This document shows, piece by piece, positions 25,542 through 35,098 of a stretch of DNA of 64,000 nt. Location of the stretch: assembly GCF_038024875.1 (NCBI RefSeq), contig NZ_CP136136.1:4464001-4528000 (forward strand), given 5' to 3'. Source of the DNA: Gordonia rubripertincta (lineage in GTDB: Bacteria; Actinomycetota; Actinomycetes; Mycobacteriales; Mycobacteriaceae). Under the pieces are notes generated by a model. That model searched no databases and had not been told where the DNA came from. It saw only the letters and a list, made by a program, of their open reading frames with translations. Positions within the stretch are counted from its first letter, which is position 1. Each line of letters begins with the position of its first letter. A program made the position numbers and the translations under genes.

Positions 25542-27374
25542 TCAGCGGACCGCGTACCCCGGACCCAGCCCGTCGAAGAAGTCGCGGGTGACAGCGACCG
25601 CGTTGTTCGAATCGCCGCCGCGGACGACGAGCGTCGCGAAGGCGATGTCGCCGCGGTAACCGGCGAACCAGGCGTGTGAACCGCCGGCGAACTCGGCCTC
25701 ACCGGTCTTACCGAACACCGCTCCGCGCCCGTCGATCACCGACGCGGTACCGCTGGTGATCACCGCGCGCATCATCGGCCGCAGCTGCTGGTAGACCTCC
25801 GGCGGCATCGTCGGGGTCGGCCCCTCGATCTCGGTGGGCTTGTCCAGGATCAGTTGCGGCACCGGAGCTTTGGAACCGTTGGCGACGGTCGCGGCGACGA
25901 GCGCCAGGCCGAGGGGCGAGACGAGCACCTTGCCCTGCCCGAAGCCGTCCTCGCTGCGTGCGACCAGTTCGTTCTCGATGGGTACCGACCCGGACACCGC
26001 GTCGAGGCCGGCGATCGAGTACCGCTGACCGATCCCCATCGCCGCGGCGGTGTGCGCGAGGTCCGAGGGACCCATCTGGCTGGCGAGCTTGGCGAACGTG
26101 GTGTTGCAGGACGCGGCGAACGCCTGCAGCATCGACACGGTGCCGAGTGAGAAGCCGTTGTAGTTCGGGATCAGTCGCGGACCGATCTGGATCTCGCCGG
26201 GGCATCCGACGGTGGTATCGGGTCCGGCCATCTTGCGATTGATGGCGGCCGCCGCGGTGACCATCTTGAAGGTCGAGCCAGGCGGATACAGGCCGGTCGT
26301 CGCAATCGGGCCCTGCCGATCGGCATTGGGATTCTGTGCGACGGCGAGGATTCGGCCGGTGGACGGCTGCACGACGACCATCGCGACCTGGAACCTGTTG
26401 GCGGCGTTGACAGCTCGTTGTGCCGCGTTCTGTACGGTCCGCGACAGGCTGAGCGACACCGCGGGCGACGGGTCGGCGTCGTGGTCGGCGAGCACGTCGG
26501 CGTCGAGTCCGTTGGGGTTCACCGAGACCACCCGCCATCCGGCCCGTCCGGCGACCTCGCCGTCGACGACCTTCTTGACCTCGGTCAGCAGAGCCGGCGC
26601 GAACTTCGGGTCCTTGGGGACCAGCTCGGCCTGTTCGTTGGTGACGACGCCGGGGATCGCGAGCTGGTCCCGCAACCTGTCGAACTGGGCATGGGTGAGG
26701 CGGGCCAGCGGATACTGCTGGCCGTTCGAGGTGACCTGTTCGGTGATCAGCTGCTCGTCGAGGTCACGGTTGAAGCGACGCAGCACGGCGACCGCGCTCG
26801 TGACCGAGGCCGCGACCGAGGCTCCCTGCTCGGTGGCCTTCTCCGGGTCGAAGTTCACGCCGACGACGGTGCCGTTGACCATGACCTCCGAACCGTCGGC
26901 CTCGTTCACCGTCGCGCGGGGCGCCTCGATGATCTGCAGCGAGAGTCGTTGGTCCGCGCCGAGTTTCGGATGGACCGCGGTCGACGCCCAGCGCACCGCC
27001 CAACCGGCGTCGGATCGGCCCAGGCGGAGTGTCGCGTCGTACGACCAGTCGCGGCCGCGCGGCAGGGCCCAGGTGTAGTCGACCTCCACCTCGGCGGTGT
27101 CACCGGTGACCCGAACCCGGCCGGCCTTCGCCTCGAGTTCCTCGGCGGCGAGTCCCGACCACGCCGACTCCATCGCCGAGCGGGAAGTCTGAGGTACGTC
27201 GGTGAGGGCGGCCGCGGCGTCGAGTTCCTGTTGCGAGTACGCCTCGAGGAATCGTTCGGCAGCCCGGCGCGGGCCGTCGTCCTCCGAGGACGAGCAGGCG
27301 GCGGTCGCGGTGATCACGACAGCACTGACCGCGACGATCACCGCCGGGGTCCATCGAGTTCGCGTGCGCCACAT
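25542..27374 (-). CDS. Penicillin-binding lipoprotein (MecA-N + transpeptidase)
   Basis: A 610-residue membrane-anchored class B-like D,D-transpeptidase for peptidoglycan cross-linking. The N-terminal signal ends in a lipobox with C27. An NTF2-like MecA N-terminal domain spans about 33-150, then a dimerisation region. The transpeptidase has SxxK at 367-370 (STFK), SxN at 422-424 (SCN) and KTG at 555-557. It matches Rv2864c in type and position. The ATG at 27374 follows a TAGACT -10 by 8 bases; the longer frame lacks a signal peptide. Confidence 0.92.
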   Translation of the reverse strand: MWRTRTRWTPAVIVAVSAVVITATAACSSSEDDGPRRAAERFLEAYSQQELDAAAALTDVPQTSRSAMESAWSGLAAEELEAKAGRVRVTGDTAEVEVDYTWALPRGRDWSYDATLRLGRSDAGWAVRWASTAVHPKLGADQRLSLQIIEAPRATVNEADGSEVMVNGTVVGVNFDPEKATEQGASVAASVTSAVAVLRRFNRDLDEQLITEQVTSNGQQYPLARLTHAQFDRLRDQLAIPGVVTNEQAELVPKDPKFAPALLTEVKKVVDGEVAGRAGWRVVSVNPNGLDADVLADHDADPSPAVSLSLSRTVQNAAQRAVNAANRFQVAMVVVQPSTGRILAVAQNPNADRQGPIATTGLYPPGSTFKMVTAAAAINRKMAGPDTTVGCPGEIQIGPRLIPNYNGFSLGTVSMLQAFAASCNTTFAKLASQMGPSDLAHTAAAMGIGQRYSIAGLDAVSGSVPIENELVARSEDGFGQGKVLVSPLGLALVAATVANGSKAPVPQLILDKPTEIEGPTPTMPPEVYQQLRPMMRAVITSGTASVIDGRGAVFGKTGEAEFAGGSHAWFAGYRGDIAFATLVVRGGDSNNAVAVTRDFFDGLGPGYAVR

Positions 27375-27382
27375 CGCGGTCG

Positions 27383-27388
27383 AGTCTA
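27383..27388 (-). promoter_or_regulatory. -10 element of the penicillin-binding protein gene
   Basis: TAGACT on the minus strand, 8 bases before the ATG at 27374. Confidence 0.4.
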
Positions 27389-27455
27389 TGGGCGCGAGCC
27401 CTCGATCCCGGGAAGCCACGCGGGGGCCGCGGTGTGACGTCGTCCGGAGATCCGC

Positions 27456-28295
27456 TCAGTCGACGAGGACGGTCGCGAACGTGCCGACCTCGGTGAACCC
27501 GATGCGGTCGTACACCCCGCGGGCCGTCTCGTTGAAGCTGTTCACGTACAGGCTCGGGAGTCGTCCGTGGGCGGCGACCGCCTCGGCGACAGCCGCGGTG
27601 CCACCCAGGCCCAACCCCTCGCCGCGTCGTTCCGGCGAGACCCATACGCCTTGGATCTGACCGACGCGCCGGGACAGGGACCCGATCTCGGCCTTGAACA
27701 CGACCTCGGGGCCGTCGAAACGCGCAAAGACACGGTGCGCCGAGATCAGCGACGCCAGCCGCCTGCGGTAGGAACGTCCTCCGTCGCCTGCCGTCGGGTC
27801 GACACCGACCTCACCGATGAACATGTCGATCGCAGCCGGCATGTAGGCGTCGAGATCGTCGAGGGTGACCAGGCGGACGGCCGGATCCGACGGGACCGCC
27901 GGAGCGCCGGACAGGACGAGCAGCGGCTGGACCGGACGCACCTCTCGCGCCGGACCCCAGACGGGTTCGATCTGCTGCCACATCGGCAACACCAGGTCGG
28001 CGCGGCCGACGATCGACGAACAGGCACGAGGCGCGGCGACCGCGCGGTCGGAGAAGTAGTCGAGGTCGTCGGGAGCGCCGATCAGCGGGATCAGGTTGGC
28101 ACCGGAGAAGCACAACGAGGTCGAGGGATCCTGCGCGGTCCACAGTTCTCCGCCGAGCAGGCGCGGGTTGATGCCATGGGTCTCGAACCTCGCGGCGACC
28201 ATGCACATGGCCACCGGGTCGGACGTGAGCACGCGTTCGACCGCAGCCGCATCACGCGCGCCGAGCGGTTTGTCGCCCAGTAGCTTCAGCACCAC
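27456..28295 (-). CDS. GNAT acetyltransferase with N-terminal DUF4081-like domain
   Basis: A 279-residue protein. The N-terminal half (LLGGELWTAQD, LCFSGANLIPL) resembles the DUF4081 domain that precedes GNAT folds in actinobacteria. The C-terminal half has the acetyl-CoA loop SPERRGEGLGLGGTAAV near 235. It is the positional counterpart of Rv2867c, and the substrate is unknown. GTG 28295 has GTGAGGAG directly upstream. It lies between ispG and the penicillin-binding protein. Confidence 0.85.
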   Translation of the reverse strand: MVLKLLGDKPLGARDAAAVERVLTSDPVAMCMVAARFETHGINPRLLGGELWTAQDPSTSLCFSGANLIPLIGAPDDLDYFSDRAVAAPRACSSIVGRADLVLPMWQQIEPVWGPAREVRPVQPLLVLSGAPAVPSDPAVRLVTLDDLDAYMPAAIDMFIGEVGVDPTAGDGGRSYRRRLASLISAHRVFARFDGPEVVFKAEIGSLSRRVGQIQGVWVSPERRGEGLGLGGTAAVAEAVAAHGRLPSLYVNSFNETARGVYDRIGFTEVGTFATVLVD

Positions 28296-28354
28296 CGCTC
28301 CTCACTTCCCCACGGGGACTCGCGACAGCGCCCGGTCGGTTCGAGATGTGGAAG

Positions 28355-29542
28355 CTAGGAGACGGTGACCACGGGGGAACCGGCGTGCGTGCCGTCTCCA
28401 GTTTCCCCTGATTCCTCGGCGATCCGCAGCGCTTCTTCGATCAAGGTCTCCACGATCTGCGCTTCCGGCACGGTCTTGATGACCTCGCCTTTGACGAAGA
28501 TCTGGCCCTTCCCGTTTCCGGAGGCGACACCGAGGTCGGCCTCGCGGGCCTCACCCGGTCCGTTGACCACGCAGCCCATGACGGCGACGCGTAGCGGGAC
28601 CTCCATGCCCTCGAGGCCCGCGGTCACCTCGTCGGCCAGTTTGTAGACGTCCACCTGGGCGCGACCACACGACGGGCACGACACGATCTCGAGCTTGCGG
28701 GGACGCAGGTTGAGCGACTGCAGGATCTGGTCGCCGACCTTGATCTCCTCGGCCGGCGGCGCCGACAGCGACACGCGGATGGTGTCACCGATGCCCTCGC
28801 TCAGCAATGCGCCGAAGGCGACGGCCGACTTGATCGTGCCCTGGAACGCCGGGCCGGCCTCGGTGACGCCGAGGTGCAGCGGGTAGTCGCACTGCGCGGC
28901 CAGCTGACGGTAGGCCTCGACCATGATCACCGGGTCGTTGTGCTTGACCGAGATCTTGATGTCGCCGAAGCCGTGCTCCTCGAACAGGCCTGCCTCCCAC
29001 AGCGCTGACTCGACGAGCGCCTCGGGCGTCGCCTTGCCGTATTTCTGCAGGATGCGCTTGTCCAGCGAGCCCGCGTTCACACCGATGCGGATCGGGATGC
29101 CCGCGTCGCCGGCGGCCTTCGCGACCTCTTTCACGCGGCCGTCGAATTCCTTGATGTTGCCCGGGTTCACGCGCACCGCGGCACACCCGGCGTCGATCGC
29201 GGCGAAGATGTACTTCGGCTGGAAGTGGATGTCGGCGATGACCGGGATCTTGGACTTCTTGGCGATGATCGGGAGCGCCTCGGCATCCTCGGGCCGGGGG
29301 CACGCCACGCGTACGATGTCGCAGCCCGAGGCGGTGAGCTCCGCGATCTGCTGCAGGGTCGCGTTGATGTCGTGGGTCTTGGTGGTCGTCATCGACTGCA
29401 CCGAGATGGGGTGGTCACTGCCGACGCCGACCGAGCCGACGAACAGCTGCCGGGTCTTGCGGCGCGGGGCCAGCACCGGCGGGGGTCCGGCCGGCATGCC
29501 GAGTCCGATCGGCACGGCGTTGGCAGGAGTCGGGGCGTTCAT
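28355..29542 (-). CDS. ispG: 4-Hydroxy-3-methylbut-2-enyl diphosphate synthase
   Basis: A 395-residue iron-sulfur enzyme of the MEP isoprenoid pathway, converting ME-cPP to HMBPP. The N-terminal TIM barrel (SVQSMTTTKTHD, VRVNPGNIK) is followed by the cluster ligands in SCPSCGRAQVD and MGCVVNGPGEA. ATG 29542 is preferred to GTG 29551 because AGAGG is 8 bases upstream of the ATG. It follows rip1 and dxr, so two MEP enzymes flank a protease as in mycobacteria. Confidence 0.96.
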   Translation of the reverse strand: MNAPTPANAVPIGLGMPAGPPPVLAPRRKTRQLFVGSVGVGSDHPISVQSMTTTKTHDINATLQQIAELTASGCDIVRVACPRPEDAEALPIIAKKSKIPVIADIHFQPKYIFAAIDAGCAAVRVNPGNIKEFDGRVKEVAKAAGDAGIPIRIGVNAGSLDKRILQKYGKATPEALVESALWEAGLFEEHGFGDIKISVKHNDPVIMVEAYRQLAAQCDYPLHLGVTEAGPAFQGTIKSAVAFGALLSEGIGDTIRVSLSAPPAEEIKVGDQILQSLNLRPRKLEIVSCPSCGRAQVDVYKLADEVTAGLEGMEVPLRVAVMGCVVNGPGEAREADLGVASGNGKGQIFVKGEVIKTVPEAQIVETLIEEALRIAEESGETGDGTHAGSPVVTVS

Positions 29543-29608
29543 CTCATTCACCTCTGTGATTCGGGTGTGGGTCTTCTCGGGCGTCTGGTGGGGATTCGTT
29601 GTGGGAGG

Positions 29609-30835
29609 TCACCACGGATTGATCGGGTTGATGATGTCGGCGGTGAGCGTGAGCACCATGAAGCCGGCCATCACCACCACCGCGGCGTAGGTGATCGGGA
29701 GCAGCTTGTAGTAGTCGACGGCGGCACCGGGTGCCCGGCCGAACCAGCGACGAACGGTGTCGCGGCCCTTCTCGTAGCCGACGATCGCCATGTGTCCGCC
29801 GTCGAGCGGCAGCAGCGGGACCAGGTTGAACAGGCCCAGGAAGAAGTTGATGCTGATCAGCAGCATCCAGAACATGTCCCACAGGCCGCGTTCGACCGCC
29901 TGCCCGCCGAGCACGGAGGCGCCGTAGACGCTGACCGGGGTGTCGAGCGCCCGCTCGCCACCGGTCACCGCGGTCCACAGTGCACCGATCTTGGTGGGCA
30001 GCGACAGCAGTGCGTTCCAGGTCTCCTTGATCAGGTCGCCGGTGAAGACGAAGGCCCCCGGGATCACGTCGAAGCCGTTGAAGTCCTTGATCGCCGGCGG
30101 GGCGTCGTAGGCGATACCGACCATGTTGTACGACACGGTCTCGGTGGTCCCGTCGGAGCGCTCGGCGGTGACGGTGACCGGTTCGGGAGTCATCGTCAGG
30201 TCGAGGCGTTCGCCGGCGCGGTCGACGGTCAGCACGACCGGTCCGGTCGATTCGCGGATGACGGGGGTGAGGTCGGAGGCCTTGCCCACGGGCTGTCCGT
30301 TGATGGCCACGATCTCGTCGCCGGGGCGCAGCCCCGCGGCTGCCGCTGGTCCGCCGCCGGTGCAGGGCGAGTTGGTCTGCTCGCCGTCGGCGATGGTGAT
30401 CGTCGACGACACGCACTGGGTCTCGGCGACCTTCGCCGGGGTCGGCGGCGGGCTGAGGTCGGGCAGCCCGAAGGTGAGGCCGACGATGATGATCAGGACG
30501 AAACCGAGGATGAAGTTCTGCGCGGGACCGGCGAACAGCACGACGAGCCGTTTCCAGGCCTTCTGCTTGTACATCGCGCGGTCCTGCTCGTCGGCGGTGA
30601 GCTCCTCGTGCGGAGTCATGCCCGCGATGTCGCAGAAGCCGCCGAGCGGGATAGCCTTGAGTCCGTACTCGGTCTCGCCGCGGCGCGTCGACCAGATCGT
30701 CGGCCCGAAGCCGACGAAGTACCGACGCACCTTCATGCCGGTTGCCTGCGCGGCCCACATGTGACCGCACTCGTGCCAGGCGACCGACAGCAACAGTGCC
30801 ACCGCGAAAAGCGTGACACCGATCGCGAAACTCAC
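29609..30835 (-). CDS. rip1: Site-2 intramembrane zinc metalloprotease Rip1 (M50)
   Basis: A 408-residue polytopic membrane protease that cleaves anti-sigma factors and other membrane substrates within the bilayer. The zinc site HECGH is at 21-25 in the first transmembrane helix; the third ligand lies in LLPLDGGHMAIVG near residue 340. A PDZ domain occupies about 165-245 (AGLRPGDEIVAINGQ). It starts at GTG 30835, between dxr and ispG. Confidence 0.95.
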   Translation of the reverse strand: MSFAIGVTLFAVALLLSVAWHECGHMWAAQATGMKVRRYFVGFGPTIWSTRRGETEYGLKAIPLGGFCDIAGMTPHEELTADEQDRAMYKQKAWKRLVVLFAGPAQNFILGFVLIIIVGLTFGLPDLSPPPTPAKVAETQCVSSTITIADGEQTNSPCTGGGPAAAAGLRPGDEIVAINGQPVGKASDLTPVIRESTGPVVLTVDRAGERLDLTMTPEPVTVTAERSDGTTETVSYNMVGIAYDAPPAIKDFNGFDVIPGAFVFTGDLIKETWNALLSLPTKIGALWTAVTGGERALDTPVSVYGASVLGGQAVERGLWDMFWMLLISINFFLGLFNLVPLLPLDGGHMAIVGYEKGRDTVRRWFGRAPGAAVDYYKLLPITYAAVVVMAGFMVLTLTADIINPINPW

Positions 30836-30869
30836 GTACTCACTCCATCCAGATCACGATGCGCACCGA

Positions 30870-32042
30870 TCACGACGAGGCGGCGACCAGCTGAGCGGCG
30901 CGCTCCCGGGCCCACCGATCGGCGGCGAAGACCTCCTCCACAGTACCTGGCGCACCACGCCACTGATCCGCCTCGCCGAGCACCTCGCCGATGATCTCGA
31001 CGATCCGCGGAAAACGGATCGCACCTGCGAAGAAGCCGTCGGCGGCCGCCTCGTTCGCGGCGTTGTACACCGCGGTGAGACTCCCGCCACCCCGTCCCGC
31101 GATCCGGGCGAGCTCGATCGCGGGGAAGACCCTGTCGTCGACCGGCTCGAACGTCCACGCCGAGGCGGTGGAGAAGTCGCACGCGGTGGACGAACCGGGG
31201 ACGCGATCCGGCCAGCCCAGCGCCAGCGCGATGGGGAGTTTCATCGACGGCGGCGACGCCTTGGCGACGGTCGCGCCGTCGACGAAGGTCACCATCGAGT
31301 GCACGATCGACTGCGGGTGCACCGTGACGTCGATGTGGTCGTAGTCGACGTCGAAGAGCAGATGCGCCTCGATGACCTCCAGGGCCTTGTTGACCAGGGT
31401 CGCCGAGTTGAGGGTGATCATCGGACCCATCGACCAGGTGGGATGCTTACCGGCCTGCTCCGGGGTGACGTCCTCGAGCTGTTCCCGGGTCCAGCCGCGG
31501 AACGGTCCACCCGAGGCGGTGAGGACCAGCCGGTCCACCTCGGCGGCGGTTCCGGCCCGCAGGCACTGGGCGATCGCCGAGTGCTCGGAGTCGACGGGGA
31601 CGATCTGACCGGGCGCCGCCGCGTCGAGGACCAGAGATCCCCCGGCGACGAGCGATTCCTTGTTGGCGAGGGCGAGTCGAGCACCGGTCCGGAGGGCGGC
31701 GAGCGAGGGCGCCAGGCCGATCGAACCCACCACGGCGTTCAGCACCACGTCGATCCCACCGTCGGCGGCGACCGCGTCGATCAGGTCGCACATGGCGTCG
31801 GCGCCCCCGAGGACCGGAGCTCCGAGTCGTTCGGCGAGCTCGGCGGCGCGCGCCCCGTCGGCGACGGCGAGCCGGGATGCAGGGACTCCGAAGGCCGCGG
31901 CCTGTTCGGCCAGCCGGTCGAGGTTCCCGCCGCCCGCGCCGAGACCGGCGACCTCGAAGCGGTCGGGATGTTCGGCGATCACCTCGAGCGCCTGAACGCC
32001 GATGGAGCCGGTCGAACCGAGGATCAACACACGTGTGGGCAC
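30870..32042 (-). CDS. dxr: 1-Deoxy-D-xylulose 5-phosphate reductoisomerase
   Basis: A 390-residue NADPH-dependent enzyme of the MEP pathway. The N-terminal Rossmann motif LILGSTGSIGVQALEV, substrate loop LANKESLVAGG, metal-binding VPVDSEHSAIAQCL and SGGPFRGWT are all present. GTG 32042 starts the gene, 34 bases before rip1 and 12 bases after the deacetylase stop. Confidence 0.96.
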   Translation of the reverse strand: MPTRVLILGSTGSIGVQALEVIAEHPDRFEVAGLGAGGGNLDRLAEQAAAFGVPASRLAVADGARAAELAERLGAPVLGGADAMCDLIDAVAADGGIDVVLNAVVGSIGLAPSLAALRTGARLALANKESLVAGGSLVLDAAAPGQIVPVDSEHSAIAQCLRAGTAAEVDRLVLTASGGPFRGWTREQLEDVTPEQAGKHPTWSMGPMITLNSATLVNKALEVIEAHLLFDVDYDHIDVTVHPQSIVHSMVTFVDGATVAKASPPSMKLPIALALGWPDRVPGSSTACDFSTASAWTFEPVDDRVFPAIELARIAGRGGGSLTAVYNAANEAAADGFFAGAIRFPRIVEIIGEVLGEADQWRGAPGTVEEVFAADRWARERAAQLVAASS

Positions 32043-32054
32043 GGATCCATTGTG

Positions 32055-33041
32055 TCAGCCGGCCGGATGCACCTTCCGCCAGTGCTCCGCGATCTCGATC
32101 CGCCGGGTGATCCACACGTCGTCGTGGGACTGGATGTGGTCGAGGAACCGCTCGAGGGCCGCGAGCCTGGCCGGTCGCCCGACGAGCCGGCAGTGCAGTC
32201 CGACGGACAGCATCTTCGGCGCCCCCTCGACGCCCTCGCGGTAGAGCACATCGAAGGCGTCGCGCAGGTGCGCGAAGAACTGCTCCCCCGACGGGAAGCC
32301 GCCGGGCGAGGAGAATTTCATGTCGTTGGTGTCGAGGGTGTAGGGCACGACGAGGTGATCGACCAGTTCGTCGCCGCGTGGGACCTTCACCCAGTACGGC
32401 AGATCGTCTGCGTAACTGTCGGAATCGTAGATGAATCCGCCCTGTTCGACGACGAGTCGGCGCGTGTTGGGTGAGTCCCGGCCGGTGTACCAGCCGCGCG
32501 GGCGTTCACCGGTGATCTCGGTGAGCAGTTCGATCCCCGCGCGCATGTGATCGCGCTCGACCTCGGGGTCGATCAGCTGATAGTTGAGCCACCGGTAACC
32601 GTGGCAGGCGATCTCGTGACCGCGTTCGACGAAGGCCGCTGCCACCTCGGGGTTGCGGGCCATCGCCTGGGAGACCGCGAAGATCGTCAGCGGCAGTCCG
32701 CGGCGATCGAAGGCGCGCAGGACCCGCCACACCCCGGCCCGCGAGCCGTACTCGTACATGCTCTCCATGCTCATGTGCCGGTTCGGGAACGGCTGTGCGC
32801 CGACCATCTCCGACAGGAAGGTCTCGCTGCCGCGGTCGTTCTCGAGCACGTTGTTCTCGCCACCCTCCTCGTAGTTGAGGACGAACTGGACGGCGATCTT
32901 GGCGTTCCCGGGCCACTGCGGATCCGGTGGCGTCGCACCGTATCCGACCATGTCGCGGGGATAGGCCTCGGCGCGGTGGTCGGCCAGGGAACGGCCCGCA
33001 CTGGGGCCGGCGCGGAACTCGGACGGAGACATGTGCCGCAT
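32055..33041 (-). CDS. PuuE-like allantoinase / polysaccharide deacetylase family protein
   Basis: A 328-residue NodB-fold hydrolase. YPRDMVGYGATPPDPQWPG, VQFVLNYEEGGENNVL, RGHEIACHGYRWL and LPYWVKVPRGDELVDHLVVPY closely follow the metal-independent PuuE allantoinase family of the urate pathway. No other purine-degradation gene is visible here, so the role is inferred from family alone. Starts at 33041 or 33032 are both possible and neither has a clear ribosome binding site. The gene is accessory relative to the mycobacterial order. Confidence 0.82.
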   Translation of the reverse strand: MRHMSPSEFRAGPSAGRSLADHRAEAYPRDMVGYGATPPDPQWPGNAKIAVQFVLNYEEGGENNVLENDRGSETFLSEMVGAQPFPNRHMSMESMYEYGSRAGVWRVLRAFDRRGLPLTIFAVSQAMARNPEVAAAFVERGHEIACHGYRWLNYQLIDPEVERDHMRAGIELLTEITGERPRGWYTGRDSPNTRRLVVEQGGFIYDSDSYADDLPYWVKVPRGDELVDHLVVPYTLDTNDMKFSSPGGFPSGEQFFAHLRDAFDVLYREGVEGAPKMLSVGLHCRLVGRPARLAALERFLDHIQSHDDVWITRRIEIAEHWRKVHPAG

Positions 33042-33155
33042 TCTGTCACCGAATCACCCACCGGGCTGGGTCGTCGAGATCACTGTGCCGCTATGCTGAT
33101 CGAGAACTACTACCGTTCGTCAGACTTCTGACGACCCGCGCTGTGAGGAGTGGCT

Positions 33156-33437
33156 GTGGCAAGCACCGATGTGGAGCACACTGGCGGACACGCCGACGTC
33201 ATCGACACCGGCTGGCGTCGTGAGCCCGCCGATGCACCGTCGGCTCGTTTCGGCTGGTTCGGATCGGCGACGAAGACGTTCTACGGCGCGGCCATCTTCT
33301 TCGCGGCCTTCCTGCTGCTCATGATGATCGGCAACCACACCGGTCACGTCGAGGACCTCTGGCTCATCGCCTTCGCCGTCGGCGTCCTGTACTTCGCGGT
33401 GCGCGGCTGGTGGATGAACCGCGGCAAGTGGTCGTGA
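33156..33437 (+). CDS. DUF2631 small membrane protein
   Basis: A 93-residue protein with a soluble His/Asp-rich N-terminus and two hydrophobic segments (YGAAIFFAAFLLLMMIG and LWLIAFAVGVLYFAV). It matches the DUF2631 family (Rv2876-like) in sequence pattern and position. The function is unknown. GAGGAG five bases before GTG 33156 supports this start; GTG 33150 is the alternative. A TATGCT -10-like element sits at 33092. A perfect hairpin terminator follows the stop. Confidence 0.85.
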   Translation: MASTDVEHTGGHADVIDTGWRREPADAPSARFGWFGSATKTFYGAAIFFAAFLLLMMIGNHTGHVEDLWLIAFAVGVLYFAVRGWWMNRGKWS

Positions 33438-33456
33438 AACACCACTGAGACTTTCG

Positions 33457-33491
33457 AAAAACGCTGAACGGCCAAGCCGTTCAGCGTTTTT
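33457..33491. terminator. Perfect bidirectional Rho-independent terminator
   Basis: A 16-bp perfect stem (33457-33472 with 33476-33491) closes a 3-base loop. The stem starts AAAAACGCTGAACGG and ends in TTTTT, so each strand ends its hairpin in a T run. It lies between the convergent DUF2631 and rlmN stops and should serve both. Confidence 0.93.
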
Positions 33492-33529
33492 CGTGTCTGC
33501 GTCTTTCGTTTTCCCGGAGCCCGCGCGCT

Positions 33530-34636
33530 CTATCGTTCTTCGGCGGCGAGCTGGCCGCAGGCCGCGGCGATCTCCTGGCCGCGGGTGTCGCGGACGGTGC
33601 AGGACACGCCCTGTTCGCGGACGCGGCGGACGAATTCCCGTTCCACCGGCTTGGGGCTGGCATCCCACTCCGAGCCGGGGGTCGGGTTGAGCGGGATGAG
33701 GTTCACGTGCACGAGTGACCCGAGGGCCTTGTGCAACTTCTTCCCCAGCATGTCCGCGCGCCAGGGCTGGTCGTTGACGTCGCGGATCAGCGCGTACTCG
33801 ATGGAGACACGGCGTCCGGTGGTGTCGGCGTAGTAGCGCGCGGCCTCCAGGACCTCGGCCACCGACCAGCGGTTGTTGACGGGCACGAGGGTGTCGCGCA
33901 GCTCGTCGTCAGGCGTATGCAGCGACACCGCGAGCGTTACCGCCAGACCCTCGTCGGCGAGGCGCCGGATCGACGGTGCGAGACCGACGGTCGAGACGGT
34001 CACCGACCGGGCCGAGATCCCGAGGCCGTCGGGTGCCGGTGAGGTGATCTGACGGACAGCACTGACGACGCGCTTGTAGTTGGCGAGCGGCTCCCCCATG
34101 CCCATGAAGACGACGTTCGACAGGCGTCCCGGCTCGCCGAGTTCCCCGTCCCGCAGCGCGCGCGCGGCCGCCCGCACCTGGTCGACGATCTCGGCGGTCG
34201 ACAGGTTGCGGTCGAGGCCGCCCTGTCCGGTGGCACAGAACGGGCAGGCCATGCCGCAGCCGGCCTGACTGGAGATACAGAGTGTGTTGCGCTCGGTGTA
34301 GCGCATGAGCACGCTCTCGAGCAGAGTGCCGTCGTGCAGGCGCCACAGGGTCTTACGGGTCGAGTCGTCGTCGCACGAGATGTGCCGCACCGGCGTGAGG
34401 AGCTGCGGGAAGAGCTTCTCGCGCACGGCGTCGCGGGAGGCGGCGGGCAGATCGGTCATCTCCTCGACGTCGCCGTTCAGACGCGCGTAGTACTGACGGG
34501 CCAGCTGGTTGGCCCGGAACTTCGGGAGACCCAATTCAGCCAGCGCCGCGACGCGTCCGGCGGCGTCGAGGTCGGCGAAGTGTGTCGGCGGCAGCCCGCG
34601 TTTGGGCGCGTCGAACACCAGCGGTAATGAGGTCAT
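33530..34636 (-). CDS. rlmN: Dual-specificity rRNA/tRNA (adenine C2) methyltransferase RlmN
   Basis: A 368-residue radical-SAM enzyme that methylates C2 of A2503 in 23S rRNA and A37 in some tRNAs. The cluster motif CGMACPFCATGQ is near 125-135. GMGEPLANY and the C-terminal conserved Cys in VSCTVRDTRG are present. ATG 34636 (MTSLPLVFDAP) is preferred over longer frames running into lapA. A GACAAT -10-like element 6 bases upstream suggests a leaderless mRNA. Confidence 0.95.
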   Translation of the reverse strand: MTSLPLVFDAPKRGLPPTHFADLDAAGRVAALAELGLPKFRANQLARQYYARLNGDVEEMTDLPAASRDAVREKLFPQLLTPVRHISCDDDSTRKTLWRLHDGTLLESVLMRYTERNTLCISSQAGCGMACPFCATGQGGLDRNLSTAEIVDQVRAAARALRDGELGEPGRLSNVVFMGMGEPLANYKRVVSAVRQITSPAPDGLGISARSVTVSTVGLAPSIRRLADEGLAVTLAVSLHTPDDELRDTLVPVNNRWSVAEVLEAARYYADTTGRRVSIEYALIRDVNDQPWRADMLGKKLHKALGSLVHVNLIPLNPTPGSEWDASPKPVEREFVRRVREQGVSCTVRDTRGQEIAAACGQLAAEER

Positions 34637-34642
34637 TGGGCC

Positions 34643-34660
34643 ATTGTCGCATGTCATGAT
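34643..34660. promoter_or_regulatory. Back-to-back -10 elements of rlmN and the LapA-like gene
   Basis: GACAAT on the minus strand (34643-34648) is 6 bases from the rlmN ATG. CATGAT on the plus strand (34655-34660) is 6 bases from the ATG at 34667. The whole intergenic region is only 30 bases. Both elements deviate from TAnnnT, so confidence is limited. Confidence 0.35.
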
Positions 34661-34666
34661 GAACCC

Positions 34667-35089
34667 ATGACCACACCCGATCGCCGACGAAGCGGAAATC
34701 CGGTCCCCCAGTGGGGTTCGCAGGGCGAGCCCGGCACCGCGCCCGCCGGTGAACCCACACCCGAGACCCCGCCGCCGGCGGCAGACGACCACGACGCCGT
34801 ACTCGCCGAGCGGGACCGCCTGCGGCGGACGGTCGCCGACGTCGAGCACACCCGTACGCGCGCGACGTGGTTCGGCGTGGTCATCGGGGCGATCATCCTG
34901 GTCCTGCTGCTGGTGTTCATCGTGCAGAACTTGGAGAGTCAGCGGATCGAGCTGATCTTCTGGGAGGTCAACCTCCCGCTCGGGGTCAGCCTGCTGATCG
35001 CCGCGATCGCGGGTGCGCTGATCGTTGCCCTCATCGGCGGCCTGCGCATGTTGCAGTTGCGTCGGGCGCTCAAGAAAGCCGCGCCGTAG
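34667..35089 (+). CDS. LapA-domain (DUF1049) membrane protein
   Basis: A 140-residue protein with a disordered Pro-rich N-terminus (1-45), a short basic/acidic helix, and two transmembrane helices (about 66-87 and 105-127) separated by RIELIFWEVNLPLGV, the typical LapA/DUF1049 connector. Ends in a basic tail. In E. coli LapA takes part in lipopolysaccharide assembly; the actinobacterial role is unknown. Its stop is 9 bases from the convergent cdsA stop. Confidence 0.85.
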   Translation: MTTPDRRRSGNPVPQWGSQGEPGTAPAGEPTPETPPPAADDHDAVLAERDRLRRTVADVEHTRTRATWFGVVIGAIILVLLLVFIVQNLESQRIELIFWEVNLPLGVSLLIAAIAGALIVALIGGLRMLQLRRALKKAAP

Positions 35090-35098
35090 GCGAATCGC